A stretch of 64,000 nt of DNA, taken from Aquimixticola soesokkakensis (GTDB lineage Bacteria; Pseudomonadota; Alphaproteobacteria; Rhodobacterales; Rhodobacteraceae). The DNA lies in the NCBI RefSeq assembly GCF_900172375.1, contig NZ_FWFS01000007.1, positions 180,397-244,396 on the forward strand, read 5' to 3'. The first letter of the stretch is position 1, and the number at the start of each line of letters is the position of its first letter. The notes beneath the pieces were generated by a model. The model was not told the DNA's origin, did not search any database, and saw only the letters and a program-made list of their open reading frames with translations. The translations under genes were made by a program, and so were the position numbers. Below, one piece after another: positions 10,152-20,007 of this stretch.

Positions 10152-10283
10152 GGCGCGCGCCCCTTGGCGCTCTCACGGCAACGTTGGCGGGGCAAGGGGC
10201 GAGGTTGCTTGACCTTGGGCGGCCTTGCGGCCACTGTCCGGCGCGATCATTCCTCCCCTTTTTCCGTCGCCAAGGAGTCCCGC

Positions 10284-11594
10284 GTGGATCAACCCACCTC
10301 TGAAAAGCCGCCCAAGGCACCGCCGCCCTTTGCGGGGTTTGAATGGCTCATCGCGTGGCGGTATTTGCGCGCGCGCCGTGCCGAAGGCGGCGTTTCCGTG
10401 ATGACGTGGATCTCGCTGGCGGGGATCACGTTGGCGGTCTTTGCCCTGATTGCGACCCTGTCGGTGCGGGCAGGTTTTCGCGCTGAATTCGTTGACACAA
10501 TTCTGGGGGCCAATGCCCATGTCACCGCCTATTCGTCCAGCTACGAGACGCAGACAGGCCAGACAACGCGGGTCATTTCGGACTATCGCGACTGGGCGGA
10601 CCGGATGGGGGCCGTCGAAGGCGTGACCCGCGCGGCCCCTTTGATCAAGGGGCAGGTGATGGCCTCCAAATCGGGGGCCAATGCCGGCGTCGAGGTTTTC
10701 GGGATCGCGCTGGATGACCTCAAAGCCATTCCGCGCATCGCACAGAGCGATCAAGCCATCGGGGACATCAACCGCTTTGACGCGGGCGTCGCCATCGGGT
10801 CCGGTGTGGCGCGCGATCTGGGCGTGTTTGTGGGCGACCGGATCAAACTGATTTCCCCCGAAGGGGCCAAAACCGCCTTTGGCACCGCGCCGCGCGTGTC
10901 GAGCTACGAGGTGGTCTATATTTTCACCGCCGGACGCTACGACATCGACAAGACGCGCCTCTACATGCCCTTTGTCGAGGCGCAGAGCTATTTCAACCGC
11001 GAAGGCGTGGCGGATGAGATCGAGATCATGGTTGAAGACCCCGAGGAGGTCGACGATCTGATGATGGATCTGCTGATGGCGGGCAGCGACCGCACGCTGC
11101 TATGGACGTGGCGCGATGCCTCCGGCAGTTTTCTGCGCGCCCTCGACGTGGAGGATAACGTGATGTTTGTCATCCTGTCCATTCTGGTGCTGATCGCGGC
11201 CATGAACATTGTCAGCGGTTTGATTATGCTGGTGAAAAACAAAGGGCGCGACATCGGTATCCTGCGCACGATCGGCCTGTCGGAAGGCTCTGTGCTGCGG
11301 GTGTTCTTCATCTGCGGGGCCTTTACGGGGCTGGCGGGCACGCTGATGGGGGTGATTTTGGGCTGTCTTTTCGCGCTCTATATCGATCCGATTTTCAGCC
11401 TTGTGAACTATGTCGCGGGGGGCGGCGTTTGGGACCCGTCCATTCGGGGCATCTATAATCTTCCGGCGAAGTTGCAGCTTGTGGATGTGCTCTCGGCGGT
11501 TGGTCTGTCACTTGGCCTGTCGTTCATCGTCACCATTTTTCCGGCCCGTCGCGCGGCCCGCATGAATCCAGTCGAGGCCCTGCGCTATGAATAA
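10284..11594 (+). CDS. lolC: Lipoprotein-releasing ABC transporter permease (LolC/LolE type)
   Basis: This 436-residue inner-membrane permease has one helix near residue 40 (ISLAGITLAVFALIATLS), a large periplasmic domain of about 220 residues, and three C-terminal helices ending in FPARRAARMNPVEALRYE, the standard FtsX/MacB-type tail. The N-terminal WLIAWRYLRARR.EGGVSVMTWISLAGI pattern is diagnostic of LolC/E. With LolD it extracts outer-membrane lipoproteins from the inner membrane and passes them to LolA. Alphaproteobacteria usually have a single hybrid permease rather than separate LolC and LolE, and only one is present here. GTG start chosen because AAGGAG lies 8 bp upstream. The stop overlaps lolD by 8 bp. 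Confidence 0.94.
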   Translation: MDQPTSEKPPKAPPPFAGFEWLIAWRYLRARRAEGGVSVMTWISLAGITLAVFALIATLSVRAGFRAEFVDTILGANAHVTAYSSSYETQTGQTTRVISDYRDWADRMGAVEGVTRAAPLIKGQVMASKSGANAGVEVFGIALDDLKAIPRIAQSDQAIGDINRFDAGVAIGSGVARDLGVFVGDRIKLISPEGAKTAFGTAPRVSSYEVVYIFTAGRYDIDKTRLYMPFVEAQSYFNREGVADEIEIMVEDPEEVDDLMMDLLMAGSDRTLLWTWRDASGSFLRALDVEDNVMFVILSILVLIAAMNIVSGLIMLVKNKGRDIGILRTIGLSEGSVLRVFFICGAFTGLAGTLMGVILGCLFALYIDPIFSLVNYVAGGGVWDPSIRGIYNLPAKLQLVDVLSAVGLSLGLSFIVTIFPARRAARMNPVEALRYE

Positions 11595-12267
11595 TGTTTT
11601 GCAGATCAACGGGTTGGTTAAAGCCTATAACGCAGGCAAACCCAATGAAATTGCCGTGCTGCGCGGGATTGACCTTTCGGTCGCCAAAGGCGAGGTGGTC
11701 GCGCTGGTCGCCCCCTCGGGGGCGGGCAAAACCACGCTTTTGCAGATTGCAGGGTTGTTGGACGTGGCGGATGGCGGGGATCTGTCCATCGGCGGTGACA
11801 GCGTGCAGGGCCTCAACGACGCCAAGCGCACCCAGATGCGGCGCCGCGAGGTGGGGTTTATCTACCAGTTCCATCACCTCTTGCCGGAATTCACCGCGCT
11901 CGAAAACGTGACCTTGCCCCAGCTTGCGAACGGGATTGCGACAGCGGCGGCAGAGGCGCGGGCGCGGGCGTTGCTGGACAGTGTCGGCGTGGCCCATCGC
12001 GCCAGCCACCGCCCCGCGGAACTGTCAGGGGGCGAACAGCAGCGCGTCGCCTACTGCCGCGCTTTGGCGAATGATCCCAAGCTGTTGCTGGCGGATGAGC
12101 CGACAGGCAACCTCGATCCAGAGACCTCTGATCTGGTCTTTGGAGCGCTGATGAAACTGGTGCGCGAGGCGGGGCTTTCAGCCCTGATCGCCACGCACAA
12201 CCTTGACCTTGCCGCGCGCATGGATCGCATGGTGCGGCTTGAAGCGGGGCGCATCGTCCCCGCCTGA
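11587..12267 (+). CDS. lolD: Lipoprotein-releasing ABC transporter ATP-binding protein
   Basis: This 226-residue ABC ATPase powers the Lol permease. The Walker A region reads APSGAGKTTLLQIAG, with Ala where Gly is usual at its first position. The signature is LSGGEQQRVAYCRAL, Walker B LLLADEPTGNLD, and the H-loop lies in LIATHNLDLA. The MacB/LolD group shows the extra YQFHHLLPEFTALENV Q-loop region seen here. It overlaps the permease stop by 8 bp, so the two are translationally coupled. No LolA or LolB gene is adjacent. Confidence 0.95.
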   Translation: MNNVLQINGLVKAYNAGKPNEIAVLRGIDLSVAKGEVVALVAPSGAGKTTLLQIAGLLDVADGGDLSIGGDSVQGLNDAKRTQMRRREVGFIYQFHHLLPEFTALENVTLPQLANGIATAAAEARARALLDSVGVAHRASHRPAELSGGEQQRVAYCRALANDPKLLLADEPTGNLDPETSDLVFGALMKLVREAGLSALIATHNLDLAARMDRMVRLEAGRIVPA

Positions 12268-12286
12268 ACCTGCCCGCCTGAGCCCC

Positions 12287-12640
12287 TTAATTCGCGTTCA
12301 AAAGGGCGGACACGAGTCCGACCGTGGCGGCGATTGTCGCGGTCTCGATGGCGATCTGGTAAATGTTGCCATCGGACAGCACGTATTCGTAGCCGCGGGG
12401 GGGCTTGCTCAGCCCATAGTTGGCGTAGTTGTTGATCACCGTATAGTTGGTCAGGTGATCCCCCTTGGCATGGCCCGCGTGATGCGCCGCAGCCGCTTTT
12501 TTCTGATGACCGGGAGGCACTTGGCCCACACCCCAACCCGTGCCGTTGTTATGGCCGTTATCCTTGGCCATCACGGGGCTTGCAAGAGTGGCGGCGGCCA
12601 GCACAGCGGCCAGAGCGGTCTTTGAGAAAATGCGTGTCAT
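12287..12640 (-). CDS. RcnB-like secreted protein
   Basis: This 117-residue protein has a clear signal peptide (MTRIFSKTALAAVLAAATLASPVMA) and a mature His/Asn/Gly-rich N terminus. Its C-terminal domain has the RcnB pattern: GDHLTNYTVINNYANYGLSKPP followed by GYEYVLSDGNIYQIAIETATI. RcnB of E. coli is a periplasmic protein linked to nickel/cobalt homeostasis; in many alphaproteobacteria homologues are simply small envelope proteins of unknown role. The 3' end lies 19 bp from the stop of lolD in a convergent arrangement. No metal-efflux gene is adjacent, so a metal role is not supported by context. Confidence 0.72.
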   Translation of the reverse strand: MTRIFSKTALAAVLAAATLASPVMAKDNGHNNGTGWGVGQVPPGHQKKAAAAHHAGHAKGDHLTNYTVINNYANYGLSKPPRGYEYVLSDGNIYQIAIETATIAATVGLVSALLNAN

Positions 12641-12749
12641 CCTGGGTCTCCTGTGATGCAGTTGTCAAGACAACGCGGGCAGGGGCAAACAGGTTCACGC
12701 GGGGGGCTTCACGTTAGATTGTGGGGAGGGGGCGACGGAAATCCGCGCC

Positions 12750-13479
12750 CTATTGTTCGACGAAGTAGTCCTCGTCGAGTGTTTTGATTTGAAACGTGGA
12801 TCTGGGACGCACGCCGACATTGTGTTCAATCATCAACTGCGCGAGTCGCTGCCCGTTAATCAGGACGATCCTTTGTTGAACACGGTCGATGTAGGCCGCG
12901 GCTTCCTTTGAAAAATCGGAAGTCGTGACGAATACGCCTTTGGTGGCGCTTTCTCCGGTCAGCGAACCGACGAATTTCTGAATATCAGGTCGGCTGACTT
13001 TATTCTCGGGCGCATAGCGTTTCGCCTGAATATAGATCGCGTCCAACCCAAGGGCATCCTCGTTTATGATGCCATCAATGCCGCCGTCCCCACTGGCGGG
13101 GGTCAAACGGTGGTTCTCGGATTTTCCCTTGCCAAACCCCATTTGTGACAGCAGGTCCAAAATAAGGTGTTCAAAGCGAATAGGAGAAACCTGCCGCAGC
13201 GCAGCGAGCAATTCATTGCGTAAGGCGGCGTTTAGAACCTTGTGAGCAGCTTGCATTGCGTCTTCGGGTGTCTGATCCTCTTGCGAGGCAACAGCTTCGA
13301 GCGTTATTTGATCTTTAGTCGAAGGGGACAGCACGCATCAGGCATCAGTTTTGCAACAACGCCGATGTGATGGCGAATTTTAGCTTCAGTTCCGGAATAC
13401 ACTCAGCGACGCTGGTCTTTCCCGATGCAAAGAGCGTTAAGACCGGCAGCATCAGGGTCTGGTAGTCAGGTACCGGCAT
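12750..13479 (-). pseudogene. mrr: Mrr-type restriction endonuclease, disrupted
   Basis: The gene is in two pieces on the same strand. The upstream piece (13345-13479) starts MPVPDYQTLMLPVLTLFASG, which is the beginning of the Mrr_N winged-helix domain, and stops after 44 codons. The downstream piece (12750-13334, GTG start possible) begins within the linker and carries the complete Mrr catalytic domain: FEHLILDLLSQMGFG, then SGDGGIDGIIN, then YIQAKRY (the D-(E/Q)xK nuclease core), ending VLINGQRLAQLMIEHNVGV. Compared with ~300-residue Mrr proteins, roughly 60-70 residues of the N-terminal region are missing at the junction. Mrr is a type IV enzyme that cuts modified DNA. The catalytic piece could still be expressed as a nuclease without its recognition domain. 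Confidence 0.85.
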
Positions 13480-13511
13480 CAACATATCTCTCTTTAAGCA
13501 GGCGTGACGGT

Positions 13512-15467
13512 TTAAACATCAAGCTCTTCGACGAATTGCGCGTTCTCCTGAATGTATTGAAAACGCAGTTCCGGTTTTTTGCCCATCAGGCGCTCTACCA
13601 GATCACCGGTTTCGCCCGGTTCGTCCTCGTCGATCGTCACGCGGATCAATTTGCGCGAGGCGGGGTCCATCGTGGTTTCCTTCAGGTCTTTGGCGTCCAT
13701 TTCGCCCAACCCCTTGAACCGCGAGACGTCGATCTTGCCTTTGCCGCCCAAGCCCTTTTTCAGCCATTCCTCTTTTTCCGCCTCGTCAAGGCAATAGACG
13801 CGCCGCGCGCCCTGGGTCAGGCGGAACAGGGGCGGACAGGCAAGGTACAGGTGCCCATGGTCGATCAGCGGGCGCATTTGCGTGAAGAAGAACGTCATCA
13901 ACAGCGATGCGATATGCGCGCCATCGACATCGGCGTCGGTCATGATGATGATCTTGTCGTAGCGCAGGTCCTCGACGTTGAAACGGGTGCCCATGCCAAC
14001 GCCAAGTGCTTCGCAAATATCGGAAATTTCCTGATTGGAACTCAGTTTCCCGGAAGCCGCGCCCAGCACGTTCAGGATTTTGCCTTTCAGTGGCAGCAGC
14101 GCTTGGGTTTCGCGCTTGCGTGCGCCCTTGGCCGACCCGCCCGCAGAATCGCCCTCAACGATGAACAACTCGGTATTGGCGCGGTTTTTGGCCGTGCAAT
14201 CGGTCAGCTTGCCCGGCAGGCGCAGCTTTTTGGTCGCAGATTTGCGCTGGGTTTCCTTTTCCTGACGCCGCCGCAGGCGTTCCTCAGCGCGCAGGATCAG
14301 AAAGTCCAGAATGGCCCCGGCGGATTTCGTATCTGCCGCCAGCCAGTTGTCAAAGTGGTCGCGAACCGCCCCCTCGACCAGCCGCGCGGCTTCGGTCGTG
14401 GCAAGCCGGTCCTTGGTCTGGCCGACAAATTCCGGCTCGCGGATAAAGCACGACACCAAGGCGCAGCCCCCCACGATCAGGTCGTCGCGGGTGATGTCCT
14501 TGGCCTTGCGGTTGTTGGTCAGCTCGCCGTAGGCGCGAATCCCCTTGAGAATCGCCGCCCAGAAGCCCTGTTCGTGGGTGCCGCCCTCGGGCGTGGGCAC
14601 GGTGTTACAGTAGGACTGGATGAAGCCGTCGCGCATGGGCGTCCAGTTGATCGCCCATTCCACCTTGCCCGGAACGCCAAAGCGCGCGCCGAATTCCACG
14701 GTGCCCGCAAAGGGTTTGTCGGCGTAGGTTGTCGATTTTGCGAGGGTCTCGTTGAGGTAATCCGCAAGGCCGCCGGGAAAGTGGAAGGTGGCCTCCATCG
14801 GGGTTTCGGAGTCGTCGATTTCCGATTTCCAGCGGATTTCGACGCCCGAGAACAGGTAGGCTTTGGAGCGCGCCAGTTGGAACAGCCGCTTGGGTTTGAA
14901 GCGGTGCTTGCCAAAGATTTGCTCGTCGGCATGGAAGGTGACAAAGGTGCCGCGCTTGTTGGGCGCTGCGCCGATTTTTTCCACTGGCCCCAAGGGGATA
15001 CCCCGCGAAAACCGCTGCTCGAACAGTTCTTTGTTCTTGGCGACCTGCACGATCAGACTGTCGGACAGCGCGTTTACCACAGACGAGCCGACGCCGTGCA
15101 GACCGCCCGAGGTCGCATAGGCATCGCCCGAAAACTTGCCCCCCGCGTGCAGCGTGCAGAGGATAACCTCCAGCGCCGATTTGCCGGGGAATTTGGGGTG
15201 GGGGTCAATCGGGATGCCGCGCCCGTTGTCGGTCACGGTGACAGAGTAATCGGCATGAAGCGTCAGTTCGATGCGGTTGGCATGGCCCGCAACGGCTTCG
15301 TCCATCGAGTTGTCGAGGATTTCCGCCACAAGGTGGTGCAGCGCGCGCTCGTCCGTGCCGCCGATATACATGCCCGGACGTTTGCGCACGGGTTCCAGCC
15401 CTTCGAGGACTTCGATGGAGGAGGCGTCATAGGTGGGCGTGTTGCCGCCAAGGAGATCGTCGGACAT
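13512..15467 (-). CDS. parE: DNA topoisomerase IV subunit B
   Basis: This 651-residue GHKL ATPase subunit unlinks daughter chromosomes with ParC. Visible motifs are EILDNSMDEAVAGHA (ATP-binding helix with the catalytic Glu and Asn), DNGRGIPIDPHPKFPGKSALE, the GGLHGVGSSVVNALS lid, and the TOPRIM region EGDSAGGSAK and MTDADVDGAHI. The end of the TOPRIM domain has the short C-terminal tail typical of ParE; GyrB would be ~800 residues, and the KFPGKSALEVILCTLHAGGKF loop is ParE-like. The start MSDDLLGGN is preceded by a purine-rich segment. The gene is monocistronic and divergent from the secreted protein at 15677. Confidence 0.96.
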   Translation of the reverse strand: MSDDLLGGNTPTYDASSIEVLEGLEPVRKRPGMYIGGTDERALHHLVAEILDNSMDEAVAGHANRIELTLHADYSVTVTDNGRGIPIDPHPKFPGKSALEVILCTLHAGGKFSGDAYATSGGLHGVGSSVVNALSDSLIVQVAKNKELFEQRFSRGIPLGPVEKIGAAPNKRGTFVTFHADEQIFGKHRFKPKRLFQLARSKAYLFSGVEIRWKSEIDDSETPMEATFHFPGGLADYLNETLAKSTTYADKPFAGTVEFGARFGVPGKVEWAINWTPMRDGFIQSYCNTVPTPEGGTHEQGFWAAILKGIRAYGELTNNRKAKDITRDDLIVGGCALVSCFIREPEFVGQTKDRLATTEAARLVEGAVRDHFDNWLAADTKSAGAILDFLILRAEERLRRRQEKETQRKSATKKLRLPGKLTDCTAKNRANTELFIVEGDSAGGSAKGARKRETQALLPLKGKILNVLGAASGKLSSNQEISDICEALGVGMGTRFNVEDLRYDKIIIMTDADVDGAHIASLLMTFFFTQMRPLIDHGHLYLACPPLFRLTQGARRVYCLDEAEKEEWLKKGLGGKGKIDVSRFKGLGEMDAKDLKETTMDPASRKLIRVTIDEDEPGETGDLVERLMGKKPELRFQYIQENAQFVEELDV

Positions 15468-15676
15468 CGGGCTGCTCGCTCTCGTTCTGGTCGTTGTGAC
15501 TTTTGTCGGGGCATTCTAGTCGCGCCGTTGCGCCGAGGGAACCGGCTTTTGTGGCGCGGCAGCTTGGCGGCGGCAGGCGGGCAACGCTGGATGAATTTCT
15601 GGCGCGGCCTCTGGCGGTCGGCGCGGCGCACGCTAGGCTATGCCCTACGGTTGGAATCTTTTTCGGAGAGCAAGGC

Positions 15677-16480
15677 ATGGGCAAGTTGCGGACATTGGTG
15701 GGCGCGGGTGTGATGTTGGGCGCGGCGGCCATTGCGGGCGGCATGGCCTGTGCGCAGGAACTCGACACCACGACGATCTATACGGCGCGCACCACCGTGC
15801 CGGCCCCGGGGGCAAATTACGAGGGCGGAGACCGCTCGGATAACGATATTTTTGCCCTCGATAGCGGGCTGACGTGGCGCTCGCCAAGCGATCCGCGCGA
15901 CGGGGTGCGCGTCAAAATCCGCACAGGCGTGCGCAACGAGGATTGGACCGGCACCTACCCGCCGCTTGCCGCCGCCGAATACCTGAGCTTTGGCACAGAG
16001 GGCCACGTGCAAAGCGGCTGGGGCGGGCGGCTTGACTGGGCGCAGGACCGCACCGTTACGTTGGACGGGTTTTATGCGCGCCAGACCTTTGAGGAGCGTT
16101 CGTCGCTGCGATTGATGGCGGGCATCGGTGCCTTGGCACAGCCTGAACGCGTGGCGGGGCGCGATGCGTTGACGGCCTATGCTCTGGCGGAAAAGAGTTG
16201 GTATTATTTCGACGATCTGGTCGTGCGTGCCGGGACGATGGTTGATGAAAGCGGCGTGCTTGTGACCGGTTCGGCGGAACTCAAGCTGTTCCATTCGCCC
16301 TATTTCTTCGGGTTGGAGTGGACACAAGCGCCGTGGAGCTACCGCGATGAGGATGGTTACAACGACCTGACCGGTTACATCCGCTACGTTGTGCCGGTGG
16401 GGGGCAATGCAAGCACGATGCTGGCGCGCGACCGCTACACGCCGCTGCGTTTGGGCCACCGCTACGCGGGCATCCAGTAG
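15677..16480 (+). CDS. Secreted beta-rich protein, unknown function
   Basis: This 267-residue protein begins with a signal peptide (MGKLRTLVGAGVMLGAAAIAGGMACAQ). The mature part alternates hydrophobic and aromatic residues in short runs (GGRLDWAQDRTVTLDGFYAR, LKLFHSPYFFGLEWTQ, GYIRYVVPVG), which suggests an outer-membrane beta-barrel of about 8-12 strands. The last residue is Gln rather than the aromatic residue usual for barrel termini. I do not recognise a named family. The ATG was chosen because GGAGAGCAAGG precedes it and the signal peptide begins there, although the frame is open further upstream. Confidence 0.65.
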   Translation: MGKLRTLVGAGVMLGAAAIAGGMACAQELDTTTIYTARTTVPAPGANYEGGDRSDNDIFALDSGLTWRSPSDPRDGVRVKIRTGVRNEDWTGTYPPLAAAEYLSFGTEGHVQSGWGGRLDWAQDRTVTLDGFYARQTFEERSSLRLMAGIGALAQPERVAGRDALTAYALAEKSWYYFDDLVVRAGTMVDESGVLVTGSAELKLFHSPYFFGLEWTQAPWSYRDEDGYNDLTGYIRYVVPVGGNASTMLARDRYTPLRLGHRYAGIQ

Positions 16481-16514
16481 CAATCTGTCCCGATGCTGCG
16501 CCCCCCGCAGCCCC

Positions 16515-16574
16515 GGATTTCCCGACGGCCAGAGATTTCCTGAGGGGCAGTGTTCTCCTGAGGGGCAGTGTTTT
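16515..16574. repeat. Short direct repeat, 18-bp unit
   Basis: Two nearly identical 18-bp units (CCTGAGGGGCAGTGTTCT at 16539-16556 and a one-base variant at 16557-16574) follow two more diverged units that share the CCxGACGGCCAGAGATTT-like pattern. The array lies in the 282-bp gap between the secreted protein gene and the MATE gene. I see no stem-loop with a T run, and assign no function. The rest of this gap is GC-rich and featureless by eye. Confidence 0.6.
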
Positions 16575-16762
16575 CTTGACTGATTGATAAAAAACGCTAG
16601 GAGGGCGAGAGCGCTCTTGCGCGGATCGCGCTTGGTGTGCGGGCGCGCTTGGGCTATCACGCGCGGCCCGACGTGGCTTGCGCGTTCTTGCCCCGCCCGT
16701 CTGTGCCTTTGCAACCGCCCTTTGGGGGGGCTGCCCTGTTTGCTTGAAATGTGAGATCCGAG

Positions 16763-18157
16763 ATGACCGTGTTGCCCGATCCTGCCCCCCGTTCTTCGCG
16801 CGCGCCGCTGGTAAAGCGCGACGACCTGCGCGCCCTTTTGGTGCTGGGCCTGCCGCTTGTCGGCGTGCAACTGGCGCAATTCGGGGTCAAATTGCTCGAT
16901 ACCATCATGCTTGGCTGGTACGATGTGACCGCCCTGGCGGCGAGTGTTGTCGGCGGCGGGTTGGCCTTTGTGTTTTTGATCACGCTGTTCGGTTTCGGCT
17001 TTGCCTTGATGCCGATCGTTGCGGCGGCCGAGGCGCGCGGCGACGAAGTCGTGATCCGGCGCGCCACCCGTATGGCGATCTGGCTGTCGGTGGGCTGTGG
17101 CCTCGCGGTGTTGCCGATCATGTGGCAGGGCGGGGCGATTCTGCGCGCTTTGGGGCAAAAGCCCGAAGTCGCGGCCCTCGCGCAGGACTATCTGCGCATC
17201 TTTGCCTTTGGCGTCATCCCTGCGCTGGTCATCGCCGTGTTGAAATCCTACCTCGCGGCGCTGGAAAAAACGGCCGTCTCGCTCTGGCTGACGGTGGGGG
17301 CGCTGGTTGCCAACGGGCTGATGAACTACGCGCTGATTTTCGGCAATTGGGGCGCGCCGGAGATGGGCGTGCAGGGCGCGGCCCTGGCCAGCGTCATTGC
17401 CCAGACCGTTTCGATGCTGTTGCTGGCGATCTACGCGGGGCGCGTGCGCCCCGAGCACCAGTTGTGGGTGCGGTTCTGGCGTCCCGACTGGCACGAAATG
17501 GGGCTGGTGTTCAAATTGGGCTGGCCCATCGGGCTGACCTCGGTTGCCGAAGTGGGCCTGTTCACGGCGGCGTCGATTCTGGTCGGATGGATCGGTGTGA
17601 TCGAACTGGCCGCGCATGGGATCGCGCTGGATATTGCCGCCGCCTGTTTCATGCTGCACATCGGCCTTGCCCAAGCGGCCACGGTGCGCGCTGGCGCGGC
17701 ATTCGGGCGCGACGATGCCGAGGGACTGAAGCGCGTCGCGCGTGCGGCGCTCTTGCTGGCGGGGGCGGTCGCTGTGCTGGTCATCGTGCTCTTTTTGGGG
17801 GTCGGTGAACATCTGGTCAGCGTTTTCCTCAGCCGTGACGACCCGCAGTACGGCGCGGTGTTGGCGACGGGCACGGTGTTGCTGGGGATGGCGGCACTGT
17901 TCCAGTTGGGCGATGCGCTCCAGGTGACGGCTGTCAATCTGTTGCGCGGGATGCAGGACACCAGAGTGCCGATGGCCTTTGCGATCTTTTCCTATTGGGG
18001 CGTTGGCTTGAGCGCGAGCTATGTGTTCGGCTTTCCGCTCGGGCTGGGCGCTGTCGGGGTCTGGCTTGGCCTTGCGGTGGGGCTTTTGGTGGCGGGCGTG
18101 TTCCTGATGCACCGCTTTTGGGTCATCCAAGTGCCCAAGGTCGGCGTAATCCGTTAA
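16763..18157 (+). CDS. MATE family efflux transporter (NorM-like)
   Basis: This 464-residue inner-membrane protein has twelve hydrophobic helices in two six-helix halves. Family features are LALPLVGVQLAQFG-like helix 1 (LGLPLVGVQLAQFGVKLLDTIMLG), the conserved Asp in LLDTIMLGWYD, and YLRIFAFGVIPALVI in helix 5. NorM-type exporters expel cationic drugs or toxins in exchange for Na+ or H+. The substrate cannot be read from the sequence. The ATG at 16763 is preferred over one four codons upstream because GAGATCCGAG precedes it. The stop codon lies at the first unit of the 31-bp repeat. Confidence 0.9.
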   Translation: MTVLPDPAPRSSRAPLVKRDDLRALLVLGLPLVGVQLAQFGVKLLDTIMLGWYDVTALAASVVGGGLAFVFLITLFGFGFALMPIVAAAEARGDEVVIRRATRMAIWLSVGCGLAVLPIMWQGGAILRALGQKPEVAALAQDYLRIFAFGVIPALVIAVLKSYLAALEKTAVSLWLTVGALVANGLMNYALIFGNWGAPEMGVQGAALASVIAQTVSMLLLAIYAGRVRPEHQLWVRFWRPDWHEMGLVFKLGWPIGLTSVAEVGLFTAASILVGWIGVIELAAHGIALDIAAACFMLHIGLAQAATVRAGAAFGRDDAEGLKRVARAALLLAGAVAVLVIVLFLGVGEHLVSVFLSRDDPQYGAVLATGTVLLGMAALFQLGDALQVTAVNLLRGMQDTRVPMAFAIFSYWGVGLSASYVFGFPLGLGAVGVWLGLAVGLLVAGVFLMHRFWVIQVPKVGVIR

Positions 18158-18249
18158 CCCTGCGTGTCTTGCGCACGCAAAGCTTTAATCCTGCGTGTCT
18201 TGCGCACGCAAGCGACTAACCCTGCGTGTCCTGTGCACGCAGCATACGA
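18157..18249. repeat. Three 31-bp tandem copies of a gene 3' end
   Basis: The core CTGCGTGTCTTGCGCACGCA recurs at 18160, 18191 and 18222 with a period of 31 bp and few differences. The rightmost unit encodes the last residues (MLRAQDTQG) and stop of the minus-strand gene at 18216. The two other copies lie downstream of that stop, in the convergent gap. Each unit also contains the near-palindrome TTGCGTGCGCAAG-like stem on the minus strand. The arrangement is best explained by tandem duplication of the gene end rather than by a CRISPR array, since the units are contiguous. Confidence 0.8.
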
Positions 18250-18632
18250 TCGGCTTTCTTGCGCACCAGAACCGTGCGCAGGTCGTGCATGGCCAGCAAA
18301 ATCGCGTCCGTGACATCCTCAAGCTGCGCGTCCGTGGCGCGGCTTTGCGCCCAATGGGCGGTGAAATTCAGATAGTCCACCGCGCGCATCAGATCGTCGA
18401 TGTCGCGCTTCGCCAAAAGATCGGTGCGCTCCTTCACCCAGTCGTCGATGACGCGCAATTCCTCCTCCGACAGGCTGCGCCCGCCGTGGGGTTTGACTTC
18501 GCCGTTTTTGATGTTGATCACCGCGATCTGGTCCATTTCGATCCGGCGCTGGCGGTTTTCGGTGTCCACGCGAAACACGAAGGCGCCGTTTTCACGGACG
18601 CGGAAATAGAATTCGGGAAGGTCGGCGCTCAT
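18216..18632 (-). CDS. Conserved hypothetical protein
   Basis: This 138-residue cytoplasmic protein starts MSADLPEFYFRVRENGAFVFRVD and has an alternating beta-like N-terminal half (VFRVDTENRQRRIEMDQIAVINIKNG) and a helical C-terminal half (EEELRVIDDWVKERTDLLA and DDLMRAVDYLNFTAHWAQ). It has no signal peptide or membrane segment. I recall similar proteins beside aminotransferase genes in Rhodobacteraceae but know no function. It lies 47 bp downstream of the aminotransferase gene and is probably co-transcribed. The start was chosen for the family-like MSADLPE beginning. Its 3' end has been triplicated (31-bp repeat). Confidence 0.7.
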   Translation of the reverse strand: MSADLPEFYFRVRENGAFVFRVDTENRQRRIEMDQIAVINIKNGEVKPHGGRSLSEEELRVIDDWVKERTDLLAKRDIDDLMRAVDYLNFTAHWAQSRATDAQLEDVTDAILLAMHDLRTVLVRKKADRMLRAQDTQG

Positions 18633-18679
18633 GCGGTCAGTCGTCCTTTGCGGGGCGGTCCCCTTTGGGAAAAGTGGCG

Positions 18680-19936
<1,257 letters not shown>

Positions 19937-20007
19937 TCAAGGCGCTTGCTGTGTCTTGAACGCGATCCATGTGCAGGCTAGGAAGAGAAAGCTGACAGGA
20001 GGCCCCC

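Noticed and set aside
13425..15713. Large plus-strand open frame of more than 700 codons across parE
   Set aside because: It is the antisense of parE in a high-GC genome with no ribosome site or family motif; the ParE motifs on the minus strand are complete.
15638..18130. Minus-strand open frame of more than 800 codons across the secreted protein and MATE genes
   Set aside because: No family signs; both underlying genes are well supported on the plus strand.
18157..18249. CRISPR-like direct repeats
   Set aside because: The three 31-bp units are contiguous without spacers and one is coding; no cas genes are near.
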